A stretch of DNA of 64,000 nt from Taklimakanibacter deserti (GCA_003574785.1 QORU01000003.1:310001-374000), one strand, 5' to 3'; counted from the first letter of the stretch, positions 37,544-44,965 are shown. Numbers and translations are program-made. The notes: generated by a model from the sequence alone, not told the origin.

Positions 37544-38575
37544 TCAGGCTGTCTGCTGGGCCCGATAATTGCGCGGCGACGTGCCGGTCCAGCGGTGGAA
37601 GGCGCGGGAAAAGGCCGACAATTCCGAATAGCCGAGCAGGAAGGCGATCTCGGAGAAGGGCAATTCGCGCTGGCGCACATAGACAAGCGCCAGGTCGCGG
37701 CGCGTCTCCTCGACCAGATCCTTGTAATTGAGATTGTCGCGGGCGAGCTCGCGCTGGATGGCGGCGGGCGTCGCCTTGACGGCTGCGGCCACCGCTTCGA
37801 GCGCCGGATAGCCGTCCGCCAGCCGGCAGCGGATCGCCGACCTGATCTGGTCCTTGCGCGTCTGGCGGGGGAGGGGCTTCGTGCCCACACTCATCAGGCA
37901 CATGCGGGTGATCGACAGAAGCTTCAGATCGGGCGCCGGCATCGGACGGACGAAGAGCTCGCGCCGGAAGACGAGCGCGTTGGTGGCTTGCGAGAAATAG
38001 ACCGGCGCGTCGAAGGCGCTCTCATGCTCGCGCCAAGCCTCGGGCTTGGGATGCTCGAAATGAACCTCTTCCGGCGCCCAGGAGGCCCCCAAGCATTCGC
38101 GGATGATATTGAGGAACATGCCGAGCGAGAGCTCGGCGTCCTGGCGGCGCGCCAGGATGTCGGGCATGCGGATCTGATATTCGAGACGGACGAGGCCCTG
38201 ACCCGCATCGGCGATCGCCATATGGGTCGACTGCTGGTGCAGGGCGAAGAGGCCGACGAAATTCTCGAGCGCGGAGCCCAACGTGGGGGAAGAGACGGCG
38301 GTATAGCCGATGAGGCCCAGATCGCGCGGCTTGAAGCTGTTGCCGAACCACAGGCCGAAATTGGGATTGCGGGTGTTGCGGGCGGCTTCCTCGAACAGCG
38401 CGCAGAAGGCCTGAAGCTCGAGGCTCAAGGTTGGCTGGCCCACACAAGCCGGATCGACGCCGGCCTCGCCGCAGACGCAGTCGATATCGCCGCCCAGCCG
38501 CGCAACATGGTCGGCAAGACCGGTTGCGGCCGAAGCGAGGATGCCGGGATGGGCGCTGTCTTCCCCAGGCTGCAT
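37544..38575 (-). CDS. AraC family transcriptional regulator, probable regulator of the shell operon
   Basis: 343-residue regulator. The N-terminal about 200 residues form an arabinose-binding-type sensor domain (LGLIGYTAVSSPTLGSALENF). The C-terminal AraC DNA-binding domain includes LPFSEIAFLLGYSELSAFSRAFHRWTGTSP in two adjacent blocks (about residues 297-326), the second helix-turn-helix. ATG 38575 with AAAGG upstream is chosen over a TTG at 38629. It is divergent from the aldehyde dehydrogenase and shell operon across 218 bases. AraC-type activators control several metabolosome operons, so it is the natural candidate regulator (inference). Confidence 0.9.
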   Translation of the reverse strand: MQPGEDSAHPGILASAATGLADHVARLGGDIDCVCGEAGVDPACVGQPTLSLELQAFCALFEEAARNTRNPNFGLWFGNSFKPRDLGLIGYTAVSSPTLGSALENFVGLFALHQQSTHMAIADAGQGLVRLEYQIRMPDILARRQDAELSLGMFLNIIRECLGASWAPEEVHFEHPKPEAWREHESAFDAPVYFSQATNALVFRRELFVRPMPAPDLKLLSITRMCLMSVGTKPLPRQTRKDQIRSAIRCRLADGYPALEAVAAAVKATPAAIQRELARDNLNYKDLVEETRRDLALVYVRQRELPFSEIAFLLGYSELSAFSRAFHRWTGTSPRNYRAQQTA

Positions 38576-38670
38576 CTGGAAGCCTTTTGTTATGGCGGCG
38601 AGCCTCGCATGGATCGGCGGAGGAAGCAACTTTGCCGAAAATTAATTCCTTAAAAAGGGGACGAGATAAT

Positions 38671-38707
38671 ATCATCCTAGATGATGCCGTGACACAATTT
38701 AAATTGT
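38671..38707. promoter_or_regulatory. Two palindromes in the AraC / shell-operon divergent promoter
   Basis: ATCATC-CTA-GATGAT at 38671-38685 and a perfect 14-base A/T-rich palindrome ACAATTTAAATTGT at 38694-38707. Both lie in the 218-base divergent region, an unusually A/T-rich stretch compared with its surroundings. They are candidate operator or promoter elements for the aldehyde dehydrogenase and shell operon. Confidence 0.5.
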
Positions 38708-38793
38708 CCCTGATTTGATTAGAAACGACTGATGTCAAGCCGGCCAAATGTGGTGTCAAGCGGCCCGCTGGCGTGCCGGCCTAATCTCGGTCC

Positions 38794-40362
38794 ATGGCCA
38801 TCCATCCCCTTCTCGAAGACCGTGGCTTCACCAGCTTCCATGCCAAGCAAATGGTGGAGAAAGCGCGCTGGGCGGCGGAAGCCTTCTCCGGCTATCGCCG
38901 GTCCGAGGTGCTGCGGATCGCCAAGGCTGCCGGCGAGGCGGGCCATGCCGCGGCCCAGCGCTATGCCCAATGGGCGGTGGAAGAGACGGGTTTCGGCGTC
39001 GTCGAGCACAAGGTGATCAAGAACCAGGCCTGCTCGCGTGGGCTCTTTGAGCTCTATCAGGACCAGGATTTCACCGGCATCAGGAGCGACGCCGAGCGCA
39101 AGATCCTGGAGATCGCGCGCCCCGCCGGCGTCGTCTTCGCGCTCACCCCCTCGACCAATCCGGTGGCGACCGTCTTCTACAAGATCATGCTGTGCCTCCT
39201 GACGCGCAACGCCATCATCATCTCGCCCCATCCCATGGCCAAGGCCTGCTGCGCCGATGCGGCAAAGCTGATGGCCAAGGCGGCGGAAGAGGCAGGCGCT
39301 CCCGACGGCGTCATCCAGGTCATCGCGGAGCCGTCGCTGCCGATCGTCGAGACGGTGATGAAATCCGACCGCATCGACGTGATCCTCGCGACCGGCGGCA
39401 CGCCGGTGGTGCGCGCCGCCTACAGCTCCGGCAATCCGGCGATCGGGGTGGGGCCGGGCAATGTGCCTGCCTATGTCGATGAGACCGCCGATGTGGCGCA
39501 TGCCGCCAAGGCGATCGCCGAGTCGAAGGCCTTCGACAACGGCATATTGTGCACCAATGAGAGCGCCGTCATCGCCCATGGCGCGGTCGCAGCGGCGCTC
39601 GCGCAGGAACTCAAGCGCAATGGCTGTCACATGTGCAGCGATGCCGAGCGCGATCAGCTCGAAAAGACGCTGTTTCCGGACGGCAAGTTCAATATCGCGC
39701 TGATCGGCAAATCGGCCGAGGCCATCGCGGAAAAGGCGGGCTTCCGCGTGCCGCCGCGCAGCAAGGTGCTGGTGGCGCCGCTCGAGCGGATCGGCGACGA
39801 CTATCCGTTGAGCCGCGAGAAACTGTGCCCGGTGCTGGGCCTCTATGTGGCGGCGAACCGCGATGCGGCGATGATCGCCTGCCGCGCCATGACGCGGCGC
39901 TCGGGCGGCGGGCATTCCGCCGCCATCCATGCGCGCGATCCCGATATCATCCTGCGCTACGGCGAAGAGATGAATGTGCTGCGCATAGCCGTGAATGTCG
40001 GCAACAGCCTCGGCGCCTCGGGCTTCGAGACCCATCTGGCGCCGACCATGACCATCGGCACGGGCTATTTCGGCAGAAGCTCGGTCTCCGAGAATGTCGG
40101 CCCCCAGCATCTGGTGCAGTGGGTGAACATGGCCTGGAACAGCGACAGTGCCATCGAGATGCCGTCCTTCAGCGCGACCGATCGCCTGGAGAAGCCGCGC
40201 ATCGGCACGCCACCCAAGGGCGAGATCGACTATGATTTCGGCAATCATCCGCCGGGCGTGGCATCATCGCCGGCTGCCGCGAAGTCCTCAAGCGGCGCCG
40301 ACGATATCCGCGCCGAGATCCGGCGCATCATCCTCGAAGAGCTGAAGGAGCTCGCACGCTGA
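38794..40362 (+). CDS. CoA-acylating-type aldehyde dehydrogenase with C-terminal encapsulation-peptide-like helix
   Basis: 522-residue aldehyde dehydrogenase of the PduP/EutE-like class expected to oxidise an aldehyde to acyl-CoA inside a microcompartment. The catalytic cysteine is Cys 253 in FDNGILCTNESAVI; GPGNVPAYVDE precedes it. After the catalytic domain comes a Pro/Ala/Ser linker (GVASSPAAAKSSSG) and a terminal amphipathic helix ADDIRAEIRRIILEELKELA (about residues 502-521), the classic layout of a cargo encapsulation peptide. It is the first gene of the shell operon, and the next gene starts on its stop codon. Confidence 0.92.
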   Translation: MAIHPLLEDRGFTSFHAKQMVEKARWAAEAFSGYRRSEVLRIAKAAGEAGHAAAQRYAQWAVEETGFGVVEHKVIKNQACSRGLFELYQDQDFTGIRSDAERKILEIARPAGVVFALTPSTNPVATVFYKIMLCLLTRNAIIISPHPMAKACCADAAKLMAKAAEEAGAPDGVIQVIAEPSLPIVETVMKSDRIDVILATGGTPVVRAAYSSGNPAIGVGPGNVPAYVDETADVAHAAKAIAESKAFDNGILCTNESAVIAHGAVAAALAQELKRNGCHMCSDAERDQLEKTLFPDGKFNIALIGKSAEAIAEKAGFRVPPRSKVLVAPLERIGDDYPLSREKLCPVLGLYVAANRDAAMIACRAMTRRSGGGHSAAIHARDPDIILRYGEEMNVLRIAVNVGNSLGASGFETHLAPTMTIGTGYFGRSSVSENVGPQHLVQWVNMAWNSDSAIEMPSFSATDRLEKPRIGTPPKGEIDYDFGNHPPGVASSPAAAKSSSGADDIRAEIRRIILEELKELAR

Positions 40363-40973
40363 TGGCGAAGCTGCGCTCCTATATCTTCATCGATCAGCTG
40401 CAGCCGGGCACCATGTGCTATCTGGGCTCGTTCTGCCGCGGTTTCCTGCCGCGGGCCAATATGGCGGCGATCGTCATCGAAGTGGCGCCGGGGCTCGACA
40501 TCGAGCCCCTGACCGACATCGCGGTGAAGACCGTCGATGTGAAGCCCGGCATATTGGTGGTGGAGCGGCAGTTCGGCTATCTCGAATTCCACTCGCATTC
40601 GACCGCCGCGGTCAAAGCGGCGGGTGATGCCATATTGGAGGAGCTCGGCGCCAGCGCAAGGGATGCGCTCAAGCCGGAGATCCTCGCCTCCCAGATCGTG
40701 AAGCGCGTCGACAATTATCATGCGCTGCTGATCAACCGGAACAAGTCCGGCTCGATGATCCTGCCAAGTGAATCGCTGTTCGTGCTCGAGATGCAGCCTG
40801 CCGCCTATGCGATCCTCGCCGCCAATGAGGCGGAGAAGGCCGCCAATATCAAAGTGGTCGACTACCGCATGATGGGCGCCACCGGCCGGGTTTATCTCTC
40901 GGGCGAGGAGAGCAATATCAGGGCGGCGGCGCGCGCGGCCGAGCAGGCGCTCGAGACGAGGATGGCGGCATGA
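40362..40973 (+). CDS. Tandem-domain, circularly permuted BMC shell protein (BMC-T), copy 1
   Basis: 203-residue shell trimer subunit with two BMC domains. In each domain the strand that is C-terminal in ordinary BMC proteins comes first (YHALLINRNKSGS, then SLFVLEMQPAAYAILAANEAEKAANIKVV in adjacent blocks), so the domains are permuted, as in EutL/PduB- and RMM-type BMC-T proteins. The pore-loop candidate of domain 2 is MMGATGRVYLSGE. It overlaps the aldehyde dehydrogenase stop by 1 base and the next gene by 4 bases. It is a paralogue of the last gene of the operon. Confidence 0.9.
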   Translation: MAKLRSYIFIDQLQPGTMCYLGSFCRGFLPRANMAAIVIEVAPGLDIEPLTDIAVKTVDVKPGILVVERQFGYLEFHSHSTAAVKAAGDAILEELGASARDALKPEILASQIVKRVDNYHALLINRNKSGSMILPSESLFVLEMQPAAYAILAANEAEKAANIKVVDYRMMGATGRVYLSGEESNIRAAARAAEQALETRMAA

Positions 40974-41443
40974 GCGGCATATCCTCGGACGAGATCCGGC
41001 AGTTGGTGCGCGACGCCTTGCGCGAGCTATTGCCCGCCGGCAAGGCGCGGCCCGAAACGGGGAGCGGCACCCTTCTCACGCGGTTGCGGGCGGCCCTCCT
41101 CGATCCCAAGCGGCCGAGCGTCGACGTCAGGATCGACAATGCCAGCGACCTCACCGCTTTCGCCCGCGACCTCCTGCAGGCGCCGGAGGACGTCAGGGTC
41201 GGCATCCTTTCGGGAAAGATCGGACTCGGACTCGCGCAACGTGGGGCGAGTGCGGCATCGGCGGTGCCGGTTCGACAGCGCACGGCGCATCAGATATCGA
41301 AAGGCGTGGTGACGGAGACCATGGTCGCCGAGATCGGCAAGACCAGCGACCGCCTCATCATCGGCAAGGGCGTCGTGGTGACGCCGCTGGCGCGCGACAA
41401 GGCGCGCGAGGTGAAGCTTGAAATCGTGAGGGACCGCACATGA
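40970..41443 (+). CDS. PduM-like microcompartment protein with N-terminal encapsulation-like helix
   Basis: 157-residue soluble protein. Its C-terminus (SDRLIIGKGVVVTPLARDKA, then REVKLEIV) resembles that of PduM, a Pdu microcompartment component needed for proper assembly but of unknown biochemical role. Its N-terminus, SSDEIRQLVRDALRELL (residues 5-21), is an amphipathic helix similar to the aldehyde dehydrogenase tail, so it may also be drawn into the shell lumen. The middle third is poorly conserved by eye. Start and stop both overlap neighbours by 4 bases. Family assignment is by pattern only. Confidence 0.75.
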   Translation: MSGISSDEIRQLVRDALRELLPAGKARPETGSGTLLTRLRAALLDPKRPSVDVRIDNASDLTAFARDLLQAPEDVRVGILSGKIGLGLAQRGASAASAVPVRQRTAHQISKGVVTETMVAEIGKTSDRLIIGKGVVVTPLARDKAREVKLEIVRDRT

Positions 41444-41715
41444 AAACCGGAATTGTGGTCGGCAAAGTATGGGCAACGAAGCGGCTCAGCGAATTGCCGG
41501 GCGGCGCCTTGCTCGAAATCGCCGTCGAGGAAGAAGACGAGATGGATGAGCGCATGATCGCCTTCGATCCCTTGGGCGCCGGTGTGGGCGAGCGCGTGCT
41601 GGTCACGCAAGGCTCGGTCGCCAAGGCCTGGTTCAAAGAGAGCAACAATGTCGTCGATGCGCTGGTCATCGGCATTCTCGACGAGCAGGCCCAGCGGAAG
41701 ACGAAGAAAAGTTGA
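41440..41715 (+). CDS. BMC-P pentameric vertex protein (EutN/CcmL family)
   Basis: 91-residue shell vertex protein that caps the twelve corners. EutN/CcmL signatures are GIVVGKVWATKRLSELPGGAL at the start in two blocks, AFDPLGAGVGERVLVTQGS in the middle and VDALVIGILDE at the end. Length and motif order match the single-domain family. It overlaps the PduM-like gene by 4 bases. Confidence 0.94.
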   Translation: MKTGIVVGKVWATKRLSELPGGALLEIAVEEEDEMDERMIAFDPLGAGVGERVLVTQGSVAKAWFKESNNVVDALVIGILDEQAQRKTKKS

Positions 41716-41745
41716 TCTGGTCAAGTTTGCGAAAAGGAGGACAGC

Positions 41746-42021
41746 ATGTCTAACGCAATCGGATTTGTCGAAACGCGCGGCTTCGTGGCGGCATTCGCCG
41801 CGGGTGACGCGATGGTGAAGGCCGCCAATGTGACGATCGTCGGGCGCGAGCAGGTCGGCGCCGGGCTCGTCTCGGTGCAGGTCCAGGGCGATGTCGGCGC
41901 GGTCAAGGCGGCGACGGAAGCGGGCGCGGAAGCGGCGCGCAATGTCGGCGAGGTCGTCTCGGTGCATGTAATCCCGCGTCCCCATCCCGACGTGGTCAAG
42001 CATTTCGGCAATTCGAAGTAA
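41746..42021 (+). CDS. BMC-H hexameric shell protein (PduA/CcmK family)
   Basis: 91-residue single-domain shell protein, expected to be the main facet component. It begins [20 protein letters not shown] and has [20 protein letters not shown] with pore loop GAG, then [13 protein letters not shown], an almost canonical PduA-like layout. A strong AAGGAGG ribosome site and a 30-base gap separate it from the BMC-P gene, which fits high translation of the major shell tile. It is the only BMC-H gene in the window. Confidence 0.95.
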   Translation: MSNAIGFVETRGFVAAFAAGDAMVKAANVTIVGREQVGAGLVSVQVQGDVGAVKAATEAGAEAARNVGEVVSVHVIPRPHPDVVKHFGNSK

Positions 42022-42030
42022 CAGCCCGCC

Positions 42031-42660
42031 GTGGCGGAGCTCCGCGTCTATCTCAAGCTCTCATCCTTGAGGCGGCAGTTCGCCGCCTATATGGGATCGC
42101 CGACCCGTGCCAGGGGCTATGTGCCGCTCGAAGGCATGCATTCGCTCATCATCGAGATCGCGCCGGCGCTCGCCATCCATCATGTAAGCGATGTGGCGCT
42201 GAAGACGGTGCCCGAGGCCGAGCCCGGCATCCTCTATACGGAAAGGCAGTTCGGCATCCTCGAGCTGCATTCCTTCGACATGGACCATGTCGACCGGGCC
42301 GGGGCGGCGGTGCTCAGGGCGATCGGCCAGAAGGCCGAAGACCAGCTCAAGCCGCAATTGCTGTTCGCCGAGATCGTGAGCGAGGTGACCGACAGCCATG
42401 CCGTGATCCTCAACCGCAACCGCGAGGCCTCGATGATCATGCCGGGCGAGTCGCTGCTCCTGATCGAGGTGGTGCCGGCGCTGTTCGCGGCGCATGCGGC
42501 GAACGAGGCGGAGAAGATCGCGCCAGGCGCGACACTGGTCGATTGCCAGATGATCGGTGCCTCCGGACGATTGTTCATGTCGGGCGAGAAGAGTGAGCTC
42601 GAGAAGGCCCGCGATCAGATCGTCGCGATGCTGAAGGGGATTAGCGGCCGGAAATCCTAG
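42031..42660 (+). CDS. Tandem-domain, circularly permuted BMC shell protein (BMC-T), copy 2
   Basis: 209-residue BMC-T, clearly paralogous to the protein at 40362: both share ERQFG-LE-HS in domain 1 and NEAEK...MIGASGRLFMSGE-type domain 2. The GTG start at 42031 lies 9 bases after the BMC-H stop with only a weak ribosome site, so it is probably a minor shell component. Pore-loop residues differ between the copies (GASG here, GATG there; domain 1 loops also differ), suggesting two pore types. Last gene of the operon; the convergent antitoxin stop is 3 bases away. Confidence 0.9.
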   Translation: MAELRVYLKLSSLRRQFAAYMGSPTRARGYVPLEGMHSLIIEIAPALAIHHVSDVALKTVPEAEPGILYTERQFGILELHSFDMDHVDRAGAAVLRAIGQKAEDQLKPQLLFAEIVSEVTDSHAVILNRNREASMIMPGESLLLIEVVPALFAAHAANEAEKIAPGATLVDCQMIGASGRLFMSGEKSELEKARDQIVAMLKGISGRKS

Positions 42661-42663
42661 ATT

Positions 42664-43038
42664 TCAGTCCTCGTTCAGACCTGTATTGAGATGTTGTGAT
42701 GTGTCCGTCGCGCGCATCTTTTGCGAGAGCTCGGCAAAGTTCGTGATCTTGATGGTGCGGTTGGGAAACCGCGCGACGATCTCGAGATCGCCGCCCATGG
42801 CCTGGATGAAACGACGAAGTGTGCTGACATACATATCGGTGCGCTTCTCGATTTTGGCGACTGATCCCTGCCCGATCTGAAGCGTTTGCCCGATTTCTTC
42901 CTGCGACAGCTTGAGTGCGCGGCGCACCTCCGCCAGATCCATTTCCTCATCAAGGCGCCGTGCTTCGGCATCAGCCTTGGCCCTGGCATTGGGCGACATT
43001 CGTGCGCGCAATTCCGCGAAGGAGCGTCTACCTGCCAT
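42664..43038 (-). CDS. XRE-family antitoxin (HigA-like)
   Basis: 124-residue helix-turn-helix protein. The HTH is LKLSQEEIGQTLQIGQGSVA followed by KIEKRTDMYVSTLRRFIQAMGG, the pattern of HigA antitoxins paired with Gp49/HigB toxins. ATG 43038 (MAGRRSFAEL) has AAGGAGAA just upstream; the frame also opens further upstream without a good site. It overlaps the toxin gene by 11 bases. It would bind and neutralise the toxin and repress the operon, but the toxin reading frame is broken. Confidence 0.88.
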   Translation of the reverse strand: MAGRRSFAELRARMSPNARAKADAEARRLDEEMDLAEVRRALKLSQEEIGQTLQIGQGSVAKIEKRTDMYVSTLRRFIQAMGGDLEIVARFPNRTIKITNFAELSQKMRATDTSQHLNTGLNED

Positions 43039-43394
43039 CTCTTTTCTCCTTTTCCAATTCTGCCAGATGCTCGTCATAGAGAGCATCGGCCACCGGGATC
43101 ATCCGATCGTGGAAGCGGTCATCACCGGTCTTGTCACCGCCAATGAGCAAAATCGCCATGCGCTGTGGATCGAAGGCGTAAAAGACCCGCAAAGGCTTGC
43201 CACCGCTCTGTATTCGCAACTCGCGCATATGGCTGTGGCGCGAACCGCTCACACCGCTCGAATATGGAAACGGCAGGTTCGGACCTCTTTGCTCCAATTT
43301 TTGGACGTGAGCCGCTACCTTGATCTGTTCTGCCTCGGTGAGCGTGTCCCCACCATTCTCCAAACTCGTCCGTGTATTCGACGGGCCATTCCAT
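43028..43394 (-). pseudogene. Frameshifted HigB/Gp49-type toxin
   Basis: The expected toxin start MEWPVEYTDEFGEWW is encoded from ATG 43394. The rest (TLTEAEQIKVAAHVQKLEQR, then the conserved SRHSHMRELRIQSGGKPLRVFYAFDP and IGGDKTGDDRF) is in another frame. The switch lies at a CCCC run (43348-43351), i.e. GGGG on the coding strand. Removing one G gives TGGTGGGACACG and an uninterrupted 121-residue protein, the usual family length. So one base is inserted: either a real inactivation, a phase-variable tract or a sequence error. A long downstream-frame version would need a TTG start at 43429. Confidence 0.8.
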
Positions 43395-43459
43395 CGAATG
43401 AATAATATTCCTTTTGAGGAATAAATCAAGGGGTTGCCGTTGGACCCCGCCTCATTCTC

Positions 43460-44965
43460 CTAAGTATCGAGCGCTTTCTTCAACCCCGCAATCAGACGCT
43501 GGCGCGGCTCGGCGTCGACGAATGGCTCGGCGGCAGCGCCCCTGAAGAAGTCCCATCGACGAGGGCTGTAGCGCTCAATGAGCGCGCGCGCCTGCTCAAG
43601 GTCGCCGAGATGTCCCAGGCAAGCGAGCGCGTACATGCAGTCCCACGCGCCATCGGGAACGGCGAGAAACGCCGGCAGGGCCTCCTCATATGACCCGTCG
43701 GCAAAATCAGCTACGCCAACGAATTCCCCGTACCAGAGCGGAGGCAGCGGATTAAGGCGGAAGCCTTGGGCGAAGTAATCTCTGGCGACCGGCAATCGTC
43801 CCAAATACGCGTGCAAATTACCCAGGTCTACGAGTATGTGCGGATCGCCGGGATTGAAGGACAGCGCCTTGTGATAGGATGCGGCTGCAGCGGCAATGTC
43901 GCCCAAATACAACTGGCACAGGCCCCGCGCGCGGTGACAGCCCGCACTCGTGGCATCAAGTTCGATGGCGCGTTGGGCGAGCTTCAAGCCCTTCGACAAG
44001 CCATCCCGGTCAAAATCGAAGAACCATTTGACCATCTCACAGGATGAAAGCCCGCGGTAAGCTTCAGCGTTCTCGGGAAACGCGGCTGCTGCCTTCGCGA
44101 AGTGCTCGGCGGCAACTGAACTCTCCTGAGGGTTAAGCTTTTTGAAATGCCAAATTCCTTTCAGCACATGCTCATAGGTTGTCAGCCTGCTCGGCTCCGC
44201 CGGTGCTGATTTCCGGGCGACTTCGAGTTCCACGCGGCCACGCAAAGTGCTTGTGATGATGCTGGCGACTTCGTCCTGGAGGGCAAAAACATCCAAGAGA
44301 GGCCGATCGTAACGATCGGCCCAGATTACGCGCTTGGTTCCAACATCAGAGAGACGGGCGGCGATGCGGATGCGGCCATCCGACTTTCGAACATTGCCCG
44401 ACAGCACATAGTCCGCTGCGAGCTTGTCGCGAAGGTCTCGATATTGCTCCTCCCCGCCGCGGAACGCGAATGACGAATGATGACCAATCACCGACAGGGT
44501 GCGGTATTTCGACAGGCGATCGATGATGTCCTCGGTAACGCCGTCACTGAAATATTGCTCGCCAGGATCGCCGCTCAAATTTGCGAATGGCAGTACCGCG
44601 ATGATCGGAGGGCGATCGGCGGCCAAATGTGCGGAAGTTGAAGCATCTGGTGCCGCCTCGTCGTCCCCGGCGGCCATGGGTTGCGGGCCGGCGTATTTGT
44701 ACCCGCGACCATGGACGGTAACTATGATTGAAGAGCCCAATATCTTGCGCAAGTTCGAGATATGGGCCTGCAACGTGTTCTCTTCGACCACAAGCCCAGG
44801 CCACACGGCGTCGAACAATGCGGCTTTTGAAACAGGCTCATTCGGATGCCGCAGGAGGACCTCCAGTATCTCGAACGAACGCCCGCTGATATCGAGCCGG
44901 CCGTCGGGACCGTCCACATATCTTTCGCGACGCCTCAGCCGATATGATCCGAACCGTACATCCAT
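43460..44965 (-). CDS. Winged-helix regulator with TolB-like and TPR domains, tandem copy A
   Basis: 501-residue protein. Residues about 1-95 form an OmpR/PhoB-type winged helix (ISGRSFEILEVLLRHPNEPV, NTLQAHISNLRKILG, VHGRGYKY). Residues about 115-245 form a TolB-like/FlgO-like domain (IIAVLPFANLSGDPGEQYFS, DGVTEDIIDRLSKY). The C-terminal 240 residues are TPR-like helical repeats (AIELDATSAGCHRARGLCQL, ALSFNPGDPHILVDLGNLHA). No membrane segment separates the domains, unlike CadC. ATG 44965 matches the GTG start of the paralogue next door. Probably a cytoplasmic regulator sensing through protein interactions; targets unknown. Confidence 0.87.
   Translation of the reverse strand: MDVRFGSYRLRRRERYVDGPDGRLDISGRSFEILEVLLRHPNEPVSKAALFDAVWPGLVVEENTLQAHISNLRKILGSSIIVTVHGRGYKYAGPQPMAAGDDEAAPDASTSAHLAADRPPIIAVLPFANLSGDPGEQYFSDGVTEDIIDRLSKYRTLSVIGHHSSFAFRGGEEQYRDLRDKLAADYVLSGNVRKSDGRIRIAARLSDVGTKRVIWADRYDRPLLDVFALQDEVASIITSTLRGRVELEVARKSAPAEPSRLTTYEHVLKGIWHFKKLNPQESSVAAEHFAKAAAAFPENAEAYRGLSSCEMVKWFFDFDRDGLSKGLKLAQRAIELDATSAGCHRARGLCQLYLGDIAAAAASYHKALSFNPGDPHILVDLGNLHAYLGRLPVARDYFAQGFRLNPLPPLWYGEFVGVADFADGSYEEALPAFLAVPDGAWDCMYALACLGHLGDLEQARALIERYSPRRWDFFRGAAAEPFVDAEPRQRLIAGLKKALDT

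Noticed and set aside
41440..42021. Carboxysome (CcmL/CcmK) interpretation of the shell genes
   Set aside because: No RuBisCO, carbonic anhydrase or Csos/Ccm scaffolds are present; the aldehyde dehydrogenase and PduM-like protein indicate a metabolosome.
38794..42660. B12-dependent Pdu or Eut type assignment
   Set aside because: No diol dehydratase, ethanolamine ammonia-lyase or reactivase genes occur in the window.
43028..43429. Single intact 133-residue toxin from a TTG start at 43429
   Set aside because: The family N-terminus (MEWPVEYTDEFGEWW) is in another frame and would be lost; a one-base change at the G4 tract restores the exact family length, so a frameshift is the better reading.
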